This document shows positions 1-8,193 of a DNA stretch of 64,000 nt, piece by piece. The position numbers and the translations under genes were made by a program. The notes below the pieces were generated by a model. That model made no database searches. It was given only the letters and a program-made list of their open reading frames with translations, and was not told where the DNA came from. Where the stretch lies: assembly GCA_030591525.1 (NCBI GenBank), contig JAUVAV010000014.1:1-64000 (forward strand), read 5' to 3'. How positions within the stretch are numbered: the first letter of the stretch is position 1; each line of letters starts with the position of its first letter. The DNA comes from a candidate division FCPU426 bacterium. GTDB lineage: Bacteria > Oederibacteriota > JAAXVQ01 > JAUVAV01.

Positions 1-1077
1 ATCAACAGCGGATTGAAAGATATTTCTATTTCCCGGGCTTCCACGCAGTGGGGAATACCTTTTCCTGATGATCCCGAACATATTATTTATGTCTGGTTTG
101 AAGCTTTAATCAATTATCTGTCAGCGATTGGATTCCCCGACGACATGGAGACATTCAACCGTTTTTGGCCTGCGGATCTACATGTTATTGGAAAGGACAT
201 TACCCGTTTTCATTGTATCATTTGGCCGGCCATGTTGATGGCTGCCGGTTTGGAGCTGCCTAAACAGGTTTTCGGCCATGGATTTATTCACCTGAAAGGC
301 GAGAAAATTTCCAAGACCCGCGGCAATGTGCTTGATCCTTTGGATATAGTGAGCGATTATGGCGTAGATCCCTTTCGTTATGTGCTAATGGCGTCCGGCA
401 ATTTTGCCGGGGATAGGGATTTCAGTGAAGAGGAAATGGTAGAACGCTATAACAGCGATCTGGCTAATGATATGGGTAATCTTTTGAATCGGACATTAAC
501 CATGGTAGAGAAATATTGTGAGGGGCGAGTTCCGAAACCTCCGGAAACGAAAGATTTAACCGTCAGGCATGGTTTATCAACGATGCCAGGGTTGCAATGG
601 AGCGAGCCCGAGATTTGGGAGGAATTGGAGAAAAGCAGCCCCCAGGACATGGCTTTGAGAAAGACCGCGGTTAATCTTTATCCCATGTTTAATCAGGCCA
701 TGGAAAAATTGGATTTTTCCGGAGCTCTGGCAATAGTTTGGAATCTGGTGAAGCAAGCCAATAAATATATTGAAGAAGCAAGTCCCTGGTCGCTTTTTAA
801 ACAGGGTAAAAAGATAGCCGGCCATGACTATGCTCGCGTGAATCTTGTCATGTACAATCTACTGGAAGTATTACGGCTGGTAGCTCTATATATTCATCCC
901 TTTATGCCGGGAACAACACCGCGTATTTTGGCGCAACTGGGCTATCACGACGATCCGGAACAGAAGTTTGCGTTTCCAGATGATCCTCTTTGGGGCAGAT
1001 TGCTGCCCGGACAGAAAATCGCCAAGGGAGCGCCCTTGTTCCCGCGTATGGAAAAAGACACGGTATTGAAGCAATAG
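1..1077 (+). CDS. metG: Methionyl-tRNA synthetase, 3' part (5' end outside window)
   Basis: Class I aminoacyl-tRNA synthetase that charges tRNA-Met in the cytoplasm. The reading frame is open from base 1, so the Rossmann N-terminus lies outside the window. Visible are the catalytic-domain stretch YVWFEALINYLSAIG, the 'IGKDITRFHCIIWPAML' block, and the KMSKS-equivalent loop as KISKTRGNVLDPLD, followed by the alpha-helical anticodon-binding domain (DMGNLLNRTLTM, 'NKYIEEASPWSLFK'). It ends soon after that domain, so it lacks the C-terminal Arc1p-like tRNA-binding domain seen in some MetG proteins. The stop codon abuts the ATG of the TatD gene, and metG-tatD is a common bacterial pair. Identity is secure; only the start is missing. 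Confidence 0.95.
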   Translation: MNSGLKDISISRASTQWGIPFPDDPEHIIYVWFEALINYLSAIGFPDDMETFNRFWPADLHVIGKDITRFHCIIWPAMLMAAGLELPKQVFGHGFIHLKGEKISKTRGNVLDPLDIVSDYGVDPFRYVLMASGNFAGDRDFSEEEMVERYNSDLANDMGNLLNRTLTMVEKYCEGRVPKPPETKDLTVRHGLSTMPGLQWSEPEIWEELEKSSPQDMALRKTAVNLYPMFNQAMEKLDFSGALAIVWNLVKQANKYIEEASPWSLFKQGKKIAGHDYARVNLVMYNLLEVLRLVALYIHPFMPGTTPRILAQLGYHDDPEQKFAFPDDPLWGRLLPGQKIAKGAPLFPRMEKDTVLKQ

Positions 1078-2475
1078 ATGGAACTCATTGACACCCACGT
1101 TCATCTTGAAGAACCGGCCTTTGATCCGGACCGTGAGCAGGTTATCCGGCGTGCCGGAGCAGCTGGCGTTCAAACCATGATAAATGTCGGTTCCAGCCTG
1201 GAGGCCAACCAGAGGGGATGGGATTTGGCTCGCGCTAATAGCGGCATTTACGCAGCCATGGGCGTGCATCCGCATGAATTTAAACCAGGCTCTGAGCCGG
1301 AGCTTAAGGAACTGCCCGAACAACTGAGCCGGGAAAAAGTTGTGGCCCTGGGCGAGATTGGTTTGGACTATCACGTTTTTCCGGATTACCCGGCCCCGGA
1401 CCGCAAAGCTCAACAGGACGGCTTTAGCCGGCAGCTCGAGCTGGCCAGGATTTTTGAGCTGCCCTTGATTATCCATATCCGGGAGGCTTTTGATGATGCC
1501 CTGCGATTGCTCAGGCAACAGGGCCCTTTTCCCGGCGGAGGGGTTCTGCACTGTTATGACGGGGGAGTAGAACACCTTCCCGAGGTTCTGGATATGGGTT
1601 TCCACGCCGGGATTGGGGGAACCATTACCTATCCGCGCGCTGAATCCGTGCGAACGGTGGCACGCACCCTGCCGGATGACCGGCTCTTGCTGGAGACCGA
1701 TGCGCCTTATCTGCCGCCCCAGGAGCAACGGGGAAAAAGAAATGAACCGGCTAATGTTCTCAAAGTGGCGGAGGCCGTAGCCCGGATAAAAAACATTTCA
1801 CCCGCTCTTGCGGCGGAGCAGACCAGCCGGAATGCCCGCCAATTGTTTAAAATCAGTGAGCACGATCCGGGCGTGATAGTATATAATATCCAGGGACATC
1901 TATATGTCAACTTAACCAACCGCTGCAGCTCGGATTGTGTTTTTTGTCCCCGGCGGGTTAATCGCCGGGTCCAAAATTATGAGTTGACCCTGAAGCGGGA
2001 ACCCCGGGCCGAGGAGATTATAGCGGCCATAGGAGATCCCCGAGACTATTCCGAGATCGTATTCTGCGGATTCGGAGAGCCCTTGCTGCGGCTCGCTGTC
2101 ATGCTGGAGATCGCCCGGAAAGTCAAATCCCGGGGGGGATGGGTGCGGGTGGATACCAACGGCCAGGCGGACCTGATTTTCGGACGCGATATTCTGCCGG
2201 AGTGCCGGGAAGTTGTGGATGAGTGGTCAATATCTTTGAATACCGCTGATCCTGAGCAGTATTTTAAAATGGTTCGGCCGGCCACTGGGCCAGGGACTCA
2301 TGCGGCGGTACTAAATTTTATCGACCGGGCCGGGCAAGCCGGATATAAAGTGAACTTAACGGCCGTGGAAATGCCGGGAGTACAAACCACCGGGCTGCAG
2401 GCCTTGGCTAAAGGTTTGGGAGTCCGGTACCGGGGAAGGGCTTATCAGAAACTGGGAGAGCCGGAAGACAAATAA
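1078..2475 (+). CDS. TatD-family metal-dependent hydrolase fused to a radical-SAM domain
   Basis: A 465-residue fusion. Residues about 1-260 are a complete TatD-type TIM-barrel DNase: DTHVHLEEP metal-binding start, MGVHPHEF, ALGEIGLDYH, IHIREAFDDAL, LHCYDGG, and the late LLETDAPYLPP. Residues about 270-465 are a compact radical-SAM domain. NLTNRCSSDCVFCPRR carries the CxxxCxxC cluster motif in the form C-S-S-D-C-V-F-C, and IVFCGFGEPLLR is the SAM-binding GGE-equivalent. Family knowledge: small radical-SAM proteins linked or fused to TatD are a recognised group (TIGR04038-like) of unknown reaction. It begins directly at the metG stop and precedes trpC by 15 nt, so it is probably cotranscribed with both. 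The substrate of the SAM domain cannot be told from sequence. Confidence 0.88.
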   Translation: MELIDTHVHLEEPAFDPDREQVIRRAGAAGVQTMINVGSSLEANQRGWDLARANSGIYAAMGVHPHEFKPGSEPELKELPEQLSREKVVALGEIGLDYHVFPDYPAPDRKAQQDGFSRQLELARIFELPLIIHIREAFDDALRLLRQQGPFPGGGVLHCYDGGVEHLPEVLDMGFHAGIGGTITYPRAESVRTVARTLPDDRLLLETDAPYLPPQEQRGKRNEPANVLKVAEAVARIKNISPALAAEQTSRNARQLFKISEHDPGVIVYNIQGHLYVNLTNRCSSDCVFCPRRVNRRVQNYELTLKREPRAEEIIAAIGDPRDYSEIVFCGFGEPLLRLAVMLEIARKVKSRGGWVRVDTNGQADLIFGRDILPECREVVDEWSISLNTADPEQYFKMVRPATGPGTHAAVLNFIDRAGQAGYKVNLTAVEMPGVQTTGLQALAKGLGVRYRGRAYQKLGEPEDK

Positions 2476-2490
2476 AGGGGAGGAAACTTC

Positions 2491-3288
2491 ATGGCGGGCT
2501 CATTTTTAAAACGGGTGGTAAAAGAAAAACAGCTGGAAGTGGAAAGGGCTAAAAAGCGAACCTCTATGGAGAAGCTGCTCCATACCATGCTTACTCTGCC
2601 GCCGGTCAGGAATTTCAGGGAAGCGCTTTACCGTGCCCAACGCATCAGCGTGATTGGGGAGGTGAAGAAAAAAGTTCCCGGGTCTTCGTCCTGGAAGCCC
2701 CGCATTCAGCTCCCGAAAATAATCAAGGCGTATGAACAAGGCGGAGCCATGGCAATTTCATTGGTAACGGATGAAAAACATTTTGGGGGAAAATTAGCCC
2801 AAATTGCCGAGATTAAAAAGCTTACCAGCTTGCCGGTTTTGCGCAAGGATTTTATTATTGATACGTATCAGATATACGAATCCCGGGCGGCACAGGTGGA
2901 CGCCTTGCTTCTGATTGCGGAAACTCTTAATAAAAAGGAACTTCCCCGCATGATAGAAGTAACCGCTGGCCTGGGAATGACGCCGGTAGTTGAAGTGCAC
3001 ACTGTGCCGGATTTGAAGCGGGTACTGCGCCTCGGGGCTGACGTTATTTTAATCAATAACCGGGATTTGAATACGCTTAAAATTAATATGCAAACCGTGG
3101 AACGTCTGGCCAAGCTGGCTCCGCGGGATATTATGATTATAGCGGCCAGTGGATATAAATCAGCGGAAGAAGTAGCCGGCATCAGCTCGGACCGGGTGCG
3201 TGCGGTATTGATGGGGCGGGCATTAATCAGCCACAAACAGCCCGAATCTTTTATACAGGAAATAATTACCCAAGCCGAGAAATTATGA
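2491..3288 (+). CDS. trpC: Indole-3-glycerol-phosphate synthase
   Basis: Closes CdRP to indole-3-glycerol phosphate in tryptophan synthesis. The 265-residue beta/alpha barrel matches the usual length. The substrate and catalytic lysine region reads VIGEVKKKVPGSSSW, where most homologues have AEIKKxSPSxG. Other landmarks are LRKDFIIDTYQIYESRAAQVDALLLIAE, VVEVHT, LINNRDLNTLKI and ASGYKSAEEV. A strong Shine-Dalgarno sequence (ggggagg) lies ahead of the ATG. The stop overlaps the trpF start by the ATGA junction, indicating translational coupling. trpE, trpG and trpD are not in the window upstream, so the pathway is split in this genome. Confidence 0.93.
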   Translation: MAGSFLKRVVKEKQLEVERAKKRTSMEKLLHTMLTLPPVRNFREALYRAQRISVIGEVKKKVPGSSSWKPRIQLPKIIKAYEQGGAMAISLVTDEKHFGGKLAQIAEIKKLTSLPVLRKDFIIDTYQIYESRAAQVDALLLIAETLNKKELPRMIEVTAGLGMTPVVEVHTVPDLKRVLRLGADVILINNRDLNTLKINMQTVERLAKLAPRDIMIIAASGYKSAEEVAGISSDRVRAVLMGRALISHKQPESFIQEIITQAEKL

Positions 3289-3944
3289 TTGCGGTTAAAA
3301 TCTGCGGCTTAACACGTCCGGAGGACGCCCGGGCCGCGGCTGCGGCAGGGGCTGATGCCATTGGTCTGGTATTTGCGTCTTCTCCCCGCCAAGTATTGCC
3401 AGGGAAAGCCAAAGCTATTATAGCCGCACTCCCTCCGCACATTGTACGAATAGGCGTTTTTGTTGACCAGGATCCGGATTGGATAGCCCGGATTATGGAT
3501 ACGCTGGGACTGGATCGGCTGCAATTTCACGGTTCGGAGAAAAAAACAGTCCTGCGCCGTTTTCCGGCCAGCCGCGTGATCCGCGCCCTTCGTCCTCCGG
3601 CAGGCTTGGCCTTGCCCCGGCGGGATCCCGAACCCGCGGCCTCGGCTTTTCTGGTGGATGCCTGCGTTCCAGGAAGCCGCGGCGGAACCGGGATTTTATC
3701 CAACTGGAAATATGCCCGCGGCTTACGGCGTTTTGGCAAGCCCGTTATTCTGTCCGGAGGACTTGATCCGGACAATGTTAGCCGGGCTATTCGCGCGGTT
3801 AAGCCGGACATGGTGGATGTCTCCTCGGGCGTGGAAATCCGGCCCGGCATTAAGAATGCGGCCCGGATGCGGGCTTTTGTAAGGGCTGTGCGGGAAGCGG
3901 GTCGAGGAAAAGAGTTGAAAAAGAAATGGATGAACATTCTATAA
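3285..3944 (+). CDS. trpF: Phosphoribosylanthranilate isomerase
   Basis: Amadori isomerisation of PRA to CdRP, the step before TrpC. The N-terminal VKICGLTRPEDARAAAAAGADAIGLVF holds the general-base Cys of the KICG motif; the general-acid Asp is in FLVDACVPGSRGGTG; the phosphate-binding loops are LSGGLDPDNV and VDVSSGVE. The usual family length is about 200-220 residues and this is 219. It overlaps trpC by 4 nt. After its stop a 163-nt spacer containing a mobile palindrome separates it from trpB, which is unusual for an otherwise tightly packed operon. Confidence 0.93.
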   Translation: MIAVKICGLTRPEDARAAAAAGADAIGLVFASSPRQVLPGKAKAIIAALPPHIVRIGVFVDQDPDWIARIMDTLGLDRLQFHGSEKKTVLRRFPASRVIRALRPPAGLALPRRDPEPAASAFLVDACVPGSRGGTGILSNWKYARGLRRFGKPVILSGGLDPDNVSRAIRAVKPDMVDVSSGVEIRPGIKNAARMRAFVRAVREAGRGKELKKKWMNIL

Positions 3945-4107
3945 TATATCTGCCGTTTGTTGTTGTGAATCCGGCCTATGTAGGGGCGTTTAATTAAACG
4001 CCCCTACATCCCGTGGGGGGCATATCTCAGCTTTCGTGGGATTGAAAGAATAGTATCGAGAAACGCTAGACTTTTTCAGCACGCTTAGATAATTAACAGG
4101 AGTCAAG
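3945..4107. other. Spacer interrupting the trp operon
   Basis: Non-coding spacer between trpF and trpB. It contains the perfect palindrome at 3980-4007 and, 3' of it, a tatctcagctttcg word (4023-4036) that also occurs in inverse orientation beside the sister palindrome at 37450-37477. The rest shows only the trpB ribosome-binding site (aggag). It is best read as a repeat element inserted between cotranscribed genes. Confidence 0.6.
3980..4007. repeat. 28-bp perfect mobile palindrome (GTAGGGGCG family)
   Basis: Half-sequence gtaggggcgtttaa followed by its exact reverse complement. As RNA it forms a 14-bp stem. The palindrome at 37450-37477 is the same element with t-to-c changes that preserve pairing. 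A third subfamily with ends gtagagacg occurs at 50732, 51131 and 51507. With no T-run after it, it is not a typical intrinsic terminator. Confidence 0.85.
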
Positions 4108-5280
4108 ATGACCTCATCACGCAAAGGATGGTTTGGCGACTACGGCGGATGCTACGCGCCCGAGGTGCTAATGCCGGCTGTGGAGGAGCTTAAAAGAGCT
4201 TTTCACCAGGCCCGGCGCGACCCCGGTTTCAAGCGTGAGTTGGATGAGTTGTACCGGAATTACGCCGGCCGGCCCACGCCTCTGGATTTAGCCGGGCGCC
4301 TGACCCGGGCATGGGGCGGGGCCAGGGTATTTTTAAAGCGCGAGGATTTAAACCACACCGGCTCACACAAACTCAATAACTGCCTGGGACAAGTGCTCCT
4401 GGCCCGGCGCATGGGAAAGAAGCGTATTATTGCCGAGACCGGCGCCGGCCAGCACGGCGTGGCTGCAGCCACGGTCTGCGCCCGCTTCGGCCTGCCCTGC
4501 CGGGTTTATATGGGAACCGAGGATATGCAACGCCAGGCGCTGAATGTCTACCGTATGCGCCTGCTGGGAGCTGAAGTAGCTCCGGTGGATTCCGGGACGC
4601 GTACCCTTAAAGACGCCATGAATGAGGCTATCCGGGATTGGATTACCAATGTAAATAATACTTATTACCTTTTGGGAAGTGTAGCGGGTTTTGACCCTTA
4701 CCCCACCCTGGTCCGGGAATTTCAGTCTATTATTGGAAAGGAAGCCCGTCAGCAGATATTGAAGCGGATTCACCGGCTACCGAACGCCATCGTAGCCTGC
4801 GTGGGCGGCGGGAGCAATGCCATAGGAATTTTTTCCGCTTTTCTTCGCGATGCCAAGGTCCGTTTTTACGGCGTGGAGGCCGGAGGCCAGGGACTCTCAA
4901 CCGGACGCCATGCCGCGCCCTTGCAGCGCGGCCGGGTTGGGGTTCTGCATGGCAGCCGGAGCTATGTAATGCAGGATCAGTACGGCCAGATTTTAACGAC
5001 GCATTCCGTGGCTGCCGGCCTGGATTATCCGGGTGTTGGGCCGCAACTGGCTTTTTTAAAAGACAGCGGCCGGGCAGAGTTTACCTCTGTTACTGATCGC
5101 CAAGCCTTGACCGCCCAGAAGCAGATGGCCCGGCTGGAAGGTATTATTCCAGCCACTGAGAGCGCGCATGCCGTGGCTTATGCCAAAGACCTGGCCGGGA
5201 AACTGGGCCCGCGCGCGAATATTATTATTAATGTTTCCGGCCGGGGAGATAAAGACCTCAAGCCCGAGGGCGCATCATGA
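4108..5280 (+). CDS. trpB: Tryptophan synthase beta subunit
   Basis: PLP enzyme that condenses indole with serine to tryptophan, channelling indole from TrpA. The 390 residues match the usual TrpB1 length. [17 protein letters not shown] holds the Schiff-base lysine (H-K-L-N-N), [11 protein letters not shown] is the catalytic Glu/COMM region, and the phosphate-binding loop is [12 protein letters not shown]. Preceded by the RBS aggag. Its stop overlaps the trpA ATG (ATGA), as expected for the alpha2-beta2 complex. This is the canonical TrpB1 rather than the stand-alone TrpB2. Confidence 0.95.
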   Translation: MTSSRKGWFGDYGGCYAPEVLMPAVEELKRAFHQARRDPGFKRELDELYRNYAGRPTPLDLAGRLTRAWGGARVFLKREDLNHTGSHKLNNCLGQVLLARRMGKKRIIAETGAGQHGVAAATVCARFGLPCRVYMGTEDMQRQALNVYRMRLLGAEVAPVDSGTRTLKDAMNEAIRDWITNVNNTYYLLGSVAGFDPYPTLVREFQSIIGKEARQQILKRIHRLPNAIVACVGGGSNAIGIFSAFLRDAKVRFYGVEAGGQGLSTGRHAAPLQRGRVGVLHGSRSYVMQDQYGQILTTHSVAAGLDYPGVGPQLAFLKDSGRAEFTSVTDRQALTAQKQMARLEGIIPATESAHAVAYAKDLAGKLGPRANIIINVSGRGDKDLKPEGAS

Positions 5281-6152
5281 GCGCCCGGCTTATGAACCGG
5301 TTCAAACCGGAACTGGCTGCCGGCCGCAAGCTTTTTGTTCCATTTATAACCGCTGGTGACCGGGGATTGGACTTTACGCGGCGGGCAATTATGGCTCTGG
5401 CCCGGGCCGGCGCGGACGCGGTAGAGCTGGGAGTGCCGTTTTCCGATCCGCTGGCTGACGGCAAAATCATACAGCGTTCCTCCCACCGGGCCCTGGAGCA
5501 GGGGACTAATCTGCCGGCAATTATCAGCCTGGTAAAAAGCCTGCGCCGGGAAACAGACATACCTATCCTGCTTATGGGTTATTTAAATCCCTTCCTTCAA
5601 CCAAACATGCCAAGCAACGCATCCCTTGCCCAGGCCGCGGGTGTGGATGGATTTATAATTCCGGACTTAACCCCGGAAGAGGCAGGATCCTGGATAAGTA
5701 TCTGCCGGAAGAAAGATCTGGACACAATTTTTTTAGTTACGCCTAACAGCACATCGGACCGTCTGAAAGCCATAATTCGATGTTCCACCGGATACATTTA
5801 TTATGTATCAGTTACCGGAACCACGGGCCTGCGCAATAAGCTGCCCGCTGATGTGCGGACTGGCGTGGCCCGGATACGCAGATATTCCTCCTTGCCAATA
5901 CTCGTGGGATTTGGAATTTCAACTTCCCGACAGGCAGCAGATGCGGCTGACATAGCGGACGGCGTGATTGTTGGAAGTGCTTTAATCCAGGCTATGGAGC
6001 AGGGGAGTACGGATCATGACGCATTACGTAGGTTGCGTCAATTGGCGGAAGAGATGGTGAAGGCGGTAAAGGGAAAAAAATATAATTCCCTGGTTGCAAA
6101 GGTCAAATGCTGTTCTGGCTGGGACCATAGAGCCAAAGGACTTAAATTATGA
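5277..6152 (+). CDS. trpA: Tryptophan synthase alpha subunit
   Basis: Cleaves indole-3-glycerol phosphate to indole and glyceraldehyde-3-phosphate. A TIM barrel with the catalytic Glu and Asp in [19 protein letters not shown], also [25 protein letters not shown] and the phosphate loop [13 protein letters not shown]. At 291 residues it is slightly longer than the roughly 265-residue norm; the last 20 or so residues ([24 protein letters not shown]) are not conserved in character and may be a tail gained by drift into the following intergenic DNA. Last gene of the local trp run. Confidence 0.94.
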   Translation: MSARLMNRFKPELAAGRKLFVPFITAGDRGLDFTRRAIMALARAGADAVELGVPFSDPLADGKIIQRSSHRALEQGTNLPAIISLVKSLRRETDIPILLMGYLNPFLQPNMPSNASLAQAAGVDGFIIPDLTPEEAGSWISICRKKDLDTIFLVTPNSTSDRLKAIIRCSTGYIYYVSVTGTTGLRNKLPADVRTGVARIRRYSSLPILVGFGISTSRQAADAADIADGVIVGSALIQAMEQGSTDHDALRRLRQLAEEMVKAVKGKKYNSLVAKVKCCSGWDHRAKGLKL

Positions 6153-6731
6153 ACGCATAACTTCCTCAAGATGTTTTGCAATTCTGTACAGTAGCAAATC
6201 CCCCCCGTCATTCAGCCCACAGCAATTCCCGGAAGAAATCAACTGCTTGTACTGAGCCTAAAACGCTTAAATCATTATTGCCTAAGGTGAAAATATTATT
6301 CATATAGAGCACCCGTTCAAAATCTCAAGATAAAATATGTCCAAATAGTCCTCTTTTCCTTCTGTTCTGCGGTGAATATCACCCGGCGTCTGCTGGCTGC
6401 ATTCACTTTACTGCTTCCCAGCGACCACCCTTGTCAGGGCCGATTCGCTTAAGGCGCCCTCGGCTTTTAGATGGTAAAAGCGTTTATGTGTTCCTGCCGG
6501 TTATCCAAGATGTCTCCCAAGACGGTTGAGCCTCGAAATCGACCCATCTTCAACATGCATTGTGGATAATCCGGAAGGAATCTTTGTCCGAACAGCACAT
6601 GCGCCGCCTGGGTTTTTTATCTGAAATTGTAAAAAGCTGACAAAAAGTCGTTGACTGCCACGATTTTGACTTTTTCACCCGCCTTTTGCTATATTATTAT
6701 CGAAAACCAATTACCTATCAGCAGCCAATGC
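6153..6731. other. Long non-coding or decayed stretch before the defence island
   Basis: About 580 nt without a credible gene on either strand. Stops interrupt all frames and no recognisable protein signature was found. It marks the change from trp genes to the toxin-antitoxin pair and defence operon and is probably decayed accessory DNA. Confidence 0.5.
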
Positions 6732-6760
6732 TTGACAAGGAAAATATTATAGTCTAAAAT
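6732..6760 (+). promoter_or_regulatory. Sigma-70-type promoter of the MNT/HEPN operon
   Basis: TTGACA at 6732-6737, a 17-nt spacer, and TAAAAT at 6755-6760. It sits 40 nt ahead of the MNT start codon and immediately upstream of an inverted repeat likely to be the operator. Confidence 0.7.
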
Positions 6761-6771
6761 ATTATACGAAC

Positions 6772-6787
6772 GTCTAATAAATTAGAC
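6772..6787. promoter_or_regulatory. Inverted-repeat operator gtctaat-aa-attagac
   Basis: Perfect 7-2-7 palindrome placed about 12-27 nt downstream of the -10 box, covering the expected transcription start region. A related half-site (gtctaa) overlaps the -10 box itself at 6752-6757. The downstream protein starts with a winged-helix domain, so autorepression through this site is a reasonable inference. Confidence 0.6.
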
Positions 6788-6800
6788 AAAGGACGATTGC

Positions 6801-7340
6801 ATGACGAAAGAAATTCTGGTGGCCACGAACGCCCAAAAAATACTGGATTTCATAATCCGGAACCCGGGCAAGCAGTTTACGGCCACCGAAGTCCAGACGG
6901 GCACGAAAATCAGTAAAGCCGGCGTCAACGCCGCGTTGCGGAAACTGGCGTCCGCCAGGCTGATCACGCGCGAGAAAAAAGCCAAAATATTTCTCTATTA
7001 CGCCGAGACCGTCAATCGGCCGCTGATCAAACAGTTGAAAATCCTCCAAATTCTGTTGGCGCTCCAGCCCTTCATTCGCAAGCTTCAGCCCTTATGCGAG
7101 AAAATGATACTCTATGGAAGCGGCGCGCGCGGTGAGGATACCCGGGGAAGCGACGTGGATTTGTTGGTCATCACCAATGACCAAGCAGAGGCGGAAAAAA
7201 CAGCCGTCAAGACGGCGCTTCCCAGAAAGCTGCAACTGGTGTTTAAATCACCGCTGGCGTTCGTGGAGATGGAAAGCAAAGACCGGGAATATTTTGAAGA
7301 AGTATCCCGGGGGATCGTGCTGTGGGACGGAAAGCCATGA
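6801..7340 (+). CDS. MNT-type nucleotidyltransferase antitoxin with N-terminal winged helix
   Basis: A 179-residue protein. Residues about 1-70 form a winged-helix DNA-binding domain (KILDFIIRNPGKQFTATEVQ, 'SKAGVNAALRKLASARLITRE'). Residues about 85-175 are a minimal nucleotidyltransferase: ILYGSGARGEDTRGSDVDLLVI, with the G-S and S-D-V-D-L metal-binding motif. In MNT/HEPN systems the MNT protein neutralises the HEPN RNase, in studied cases by AMPylating it. Start chosen at ATG with an aaagga RBS. The gene overlaps the HEPN gene by ATGA. The fused DNA-binding domain and the palindrome just upstream suggest it represses its own operon. Confidence 0.85.
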   Translation: MTKEILVATNAQKILDFIIRNPGKQFTATEVQTGTKISKAGVNAALRKLASARLITREKKAKIFLYYAETVNRPLIKQLKILQILLALQPFIRKLQPLCEKMILYGSGARGEDTRGSDVDLLVITNDQAEAEKTAVKTALPRKLQLVFKSPLAFVEMESKDREYFEEVSRGIVLWDGKP

Positions 7341-7768
7341 ATGCCGATTTTAAAGAGTGTCTACGGAAGAGAAAAATCACGGAGTTTACACGGGGCAAAG
7401 CGCTGGCTGCCAAGGAACTCAGGATTGCCAGAGAGGATTTTAAAACCGCCAAGCAATCCTATGACCGTTCAGGCTATAAATGGGCAACCGTGCAAGCCTA
7501 TTACTCCATGTTCCACAGCGCCCGGGCCTTATTGTATGCCAAAAACTACCGTGAAAAAAGCCACGCCTGTCTCATCATTGCCATCCGGGCCTTGTATGTG
7601 GACCAGAAATTGTTGCCCTTAAGCTTGCTGGAATATTTGCAGAAAGCCAAAATGCTCAGGGAAAACGCCGACTATTCCAACGAGTGGTCGCGCGAAGGCG
7701 CCCGTCTTCTGGTAAAAGCAGCGGAAGATTGGTGCTTAAAAAGTGAAACTTTATTGGGTAAGAGATAA
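7337..7768 (+). CDS. HEPN-domain toxin partner
   Basis: A 143-residue all-alpha HEPN protein, the likely RNase toxin of the pair. Typical signature: KWATVQAYYSMFHSARALLYAKNYREKSHACLI, with the R-x(3)-H segment REKSH and the conserved aromatic-rich helix. The start is taken at ATG 7337, which overlaps the MNT stop as ATGA; a GTG 15 nt upstream is less likely. MNT/HEPN pairs often reside in defence islands and this one sits directly ahead of the DISARM-like operon. Function is from family knowledge; the R-x-H spacing is shorter than the classical R-x(4-6)-H, so RNase activity is not certain. Confidence 0.8.
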   Translation: MNADFKECLRKRKITEFTRGKALAAKELRIAREDFKTAKQSYDRSGYKWATVQAYYSMFHSARALLYAKNYREKSHACLIIAIRALYVDQKLLPLSLLEYLQKAKMLRENADYSNEWSREGARLLVKAAEDWCLKSETLLGKR

Positions 7769-7770
7769 TA

Positions 7771-8013
7771 AGCAAGGGCTTTATTTATGCCTGTGGTTCA
7801 TTTACCAACGGCTCCAAGCCGGCCAAGGATAAATGGCTTGAGAGCAGTGAGGTGTTTGGGGAAAAACAAGAGGCATTCCGGATAAGATTAAATGCCGCCA
7901 GGTCCCAGTCGCAGGAGAACTGGATTGCGTACCGTAAGGATTTGAATCAAAGGTGGGAAGCCGTCGAAGCGGCGTTTCAGGAGCTTAAGAAAGCGGCGGG
8001 GAAGAGGGAGTGA
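7771..8013 (+). pseudogene. Remnant of a small coiled-coil protein gene, start lost
   Basis: An 80-codon open stretch ending in TGA without an ATG start or RBS. It encodes a charged amphipathic helix-rich peptide (KDKWLESSEVFGEKQEAFR, 'NWIAYRKDLNQRWEAVEAAF') that reads like real protein, similar in style to small sll1863-type stress-response coiled-coil proteins. That resemblance is from memory. It begins 3 nt after the HEPN stop, so the 5' part was probably lost when the toxin-antitoxin pair or another element joined here. Confidence 0.5.
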
Positions 8014-8193
8014 GGGGTGGGATTTGATTTTTCGTATACCAATATACTAATCAACGTTCCGGACTTTAAATAAAAGCATAAACGTCCCCGGGGTCTACAT
8101 GAGAAGGCTGTCTGGTTATTTGGATATTTGAACTCCGGCACCGAAGACTAAATTCCCGGACTGTTGGTCAAAAAGAAGTAATGGGAGTATTAT

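Noticed and set aside
886-1728. 280-codon open frame on the minus strand opposite metG and the TatD gene
   Set aside because: It spans two well-supported genes on the other strand, has no family signature and no RBS; it is an antisense shadow.
6361-6600. Possible decayed intron or transposase in the gap after trpA
   Set aside because: Short frames on both strands were read but no conserved motif or terminal repeat could be recognised.
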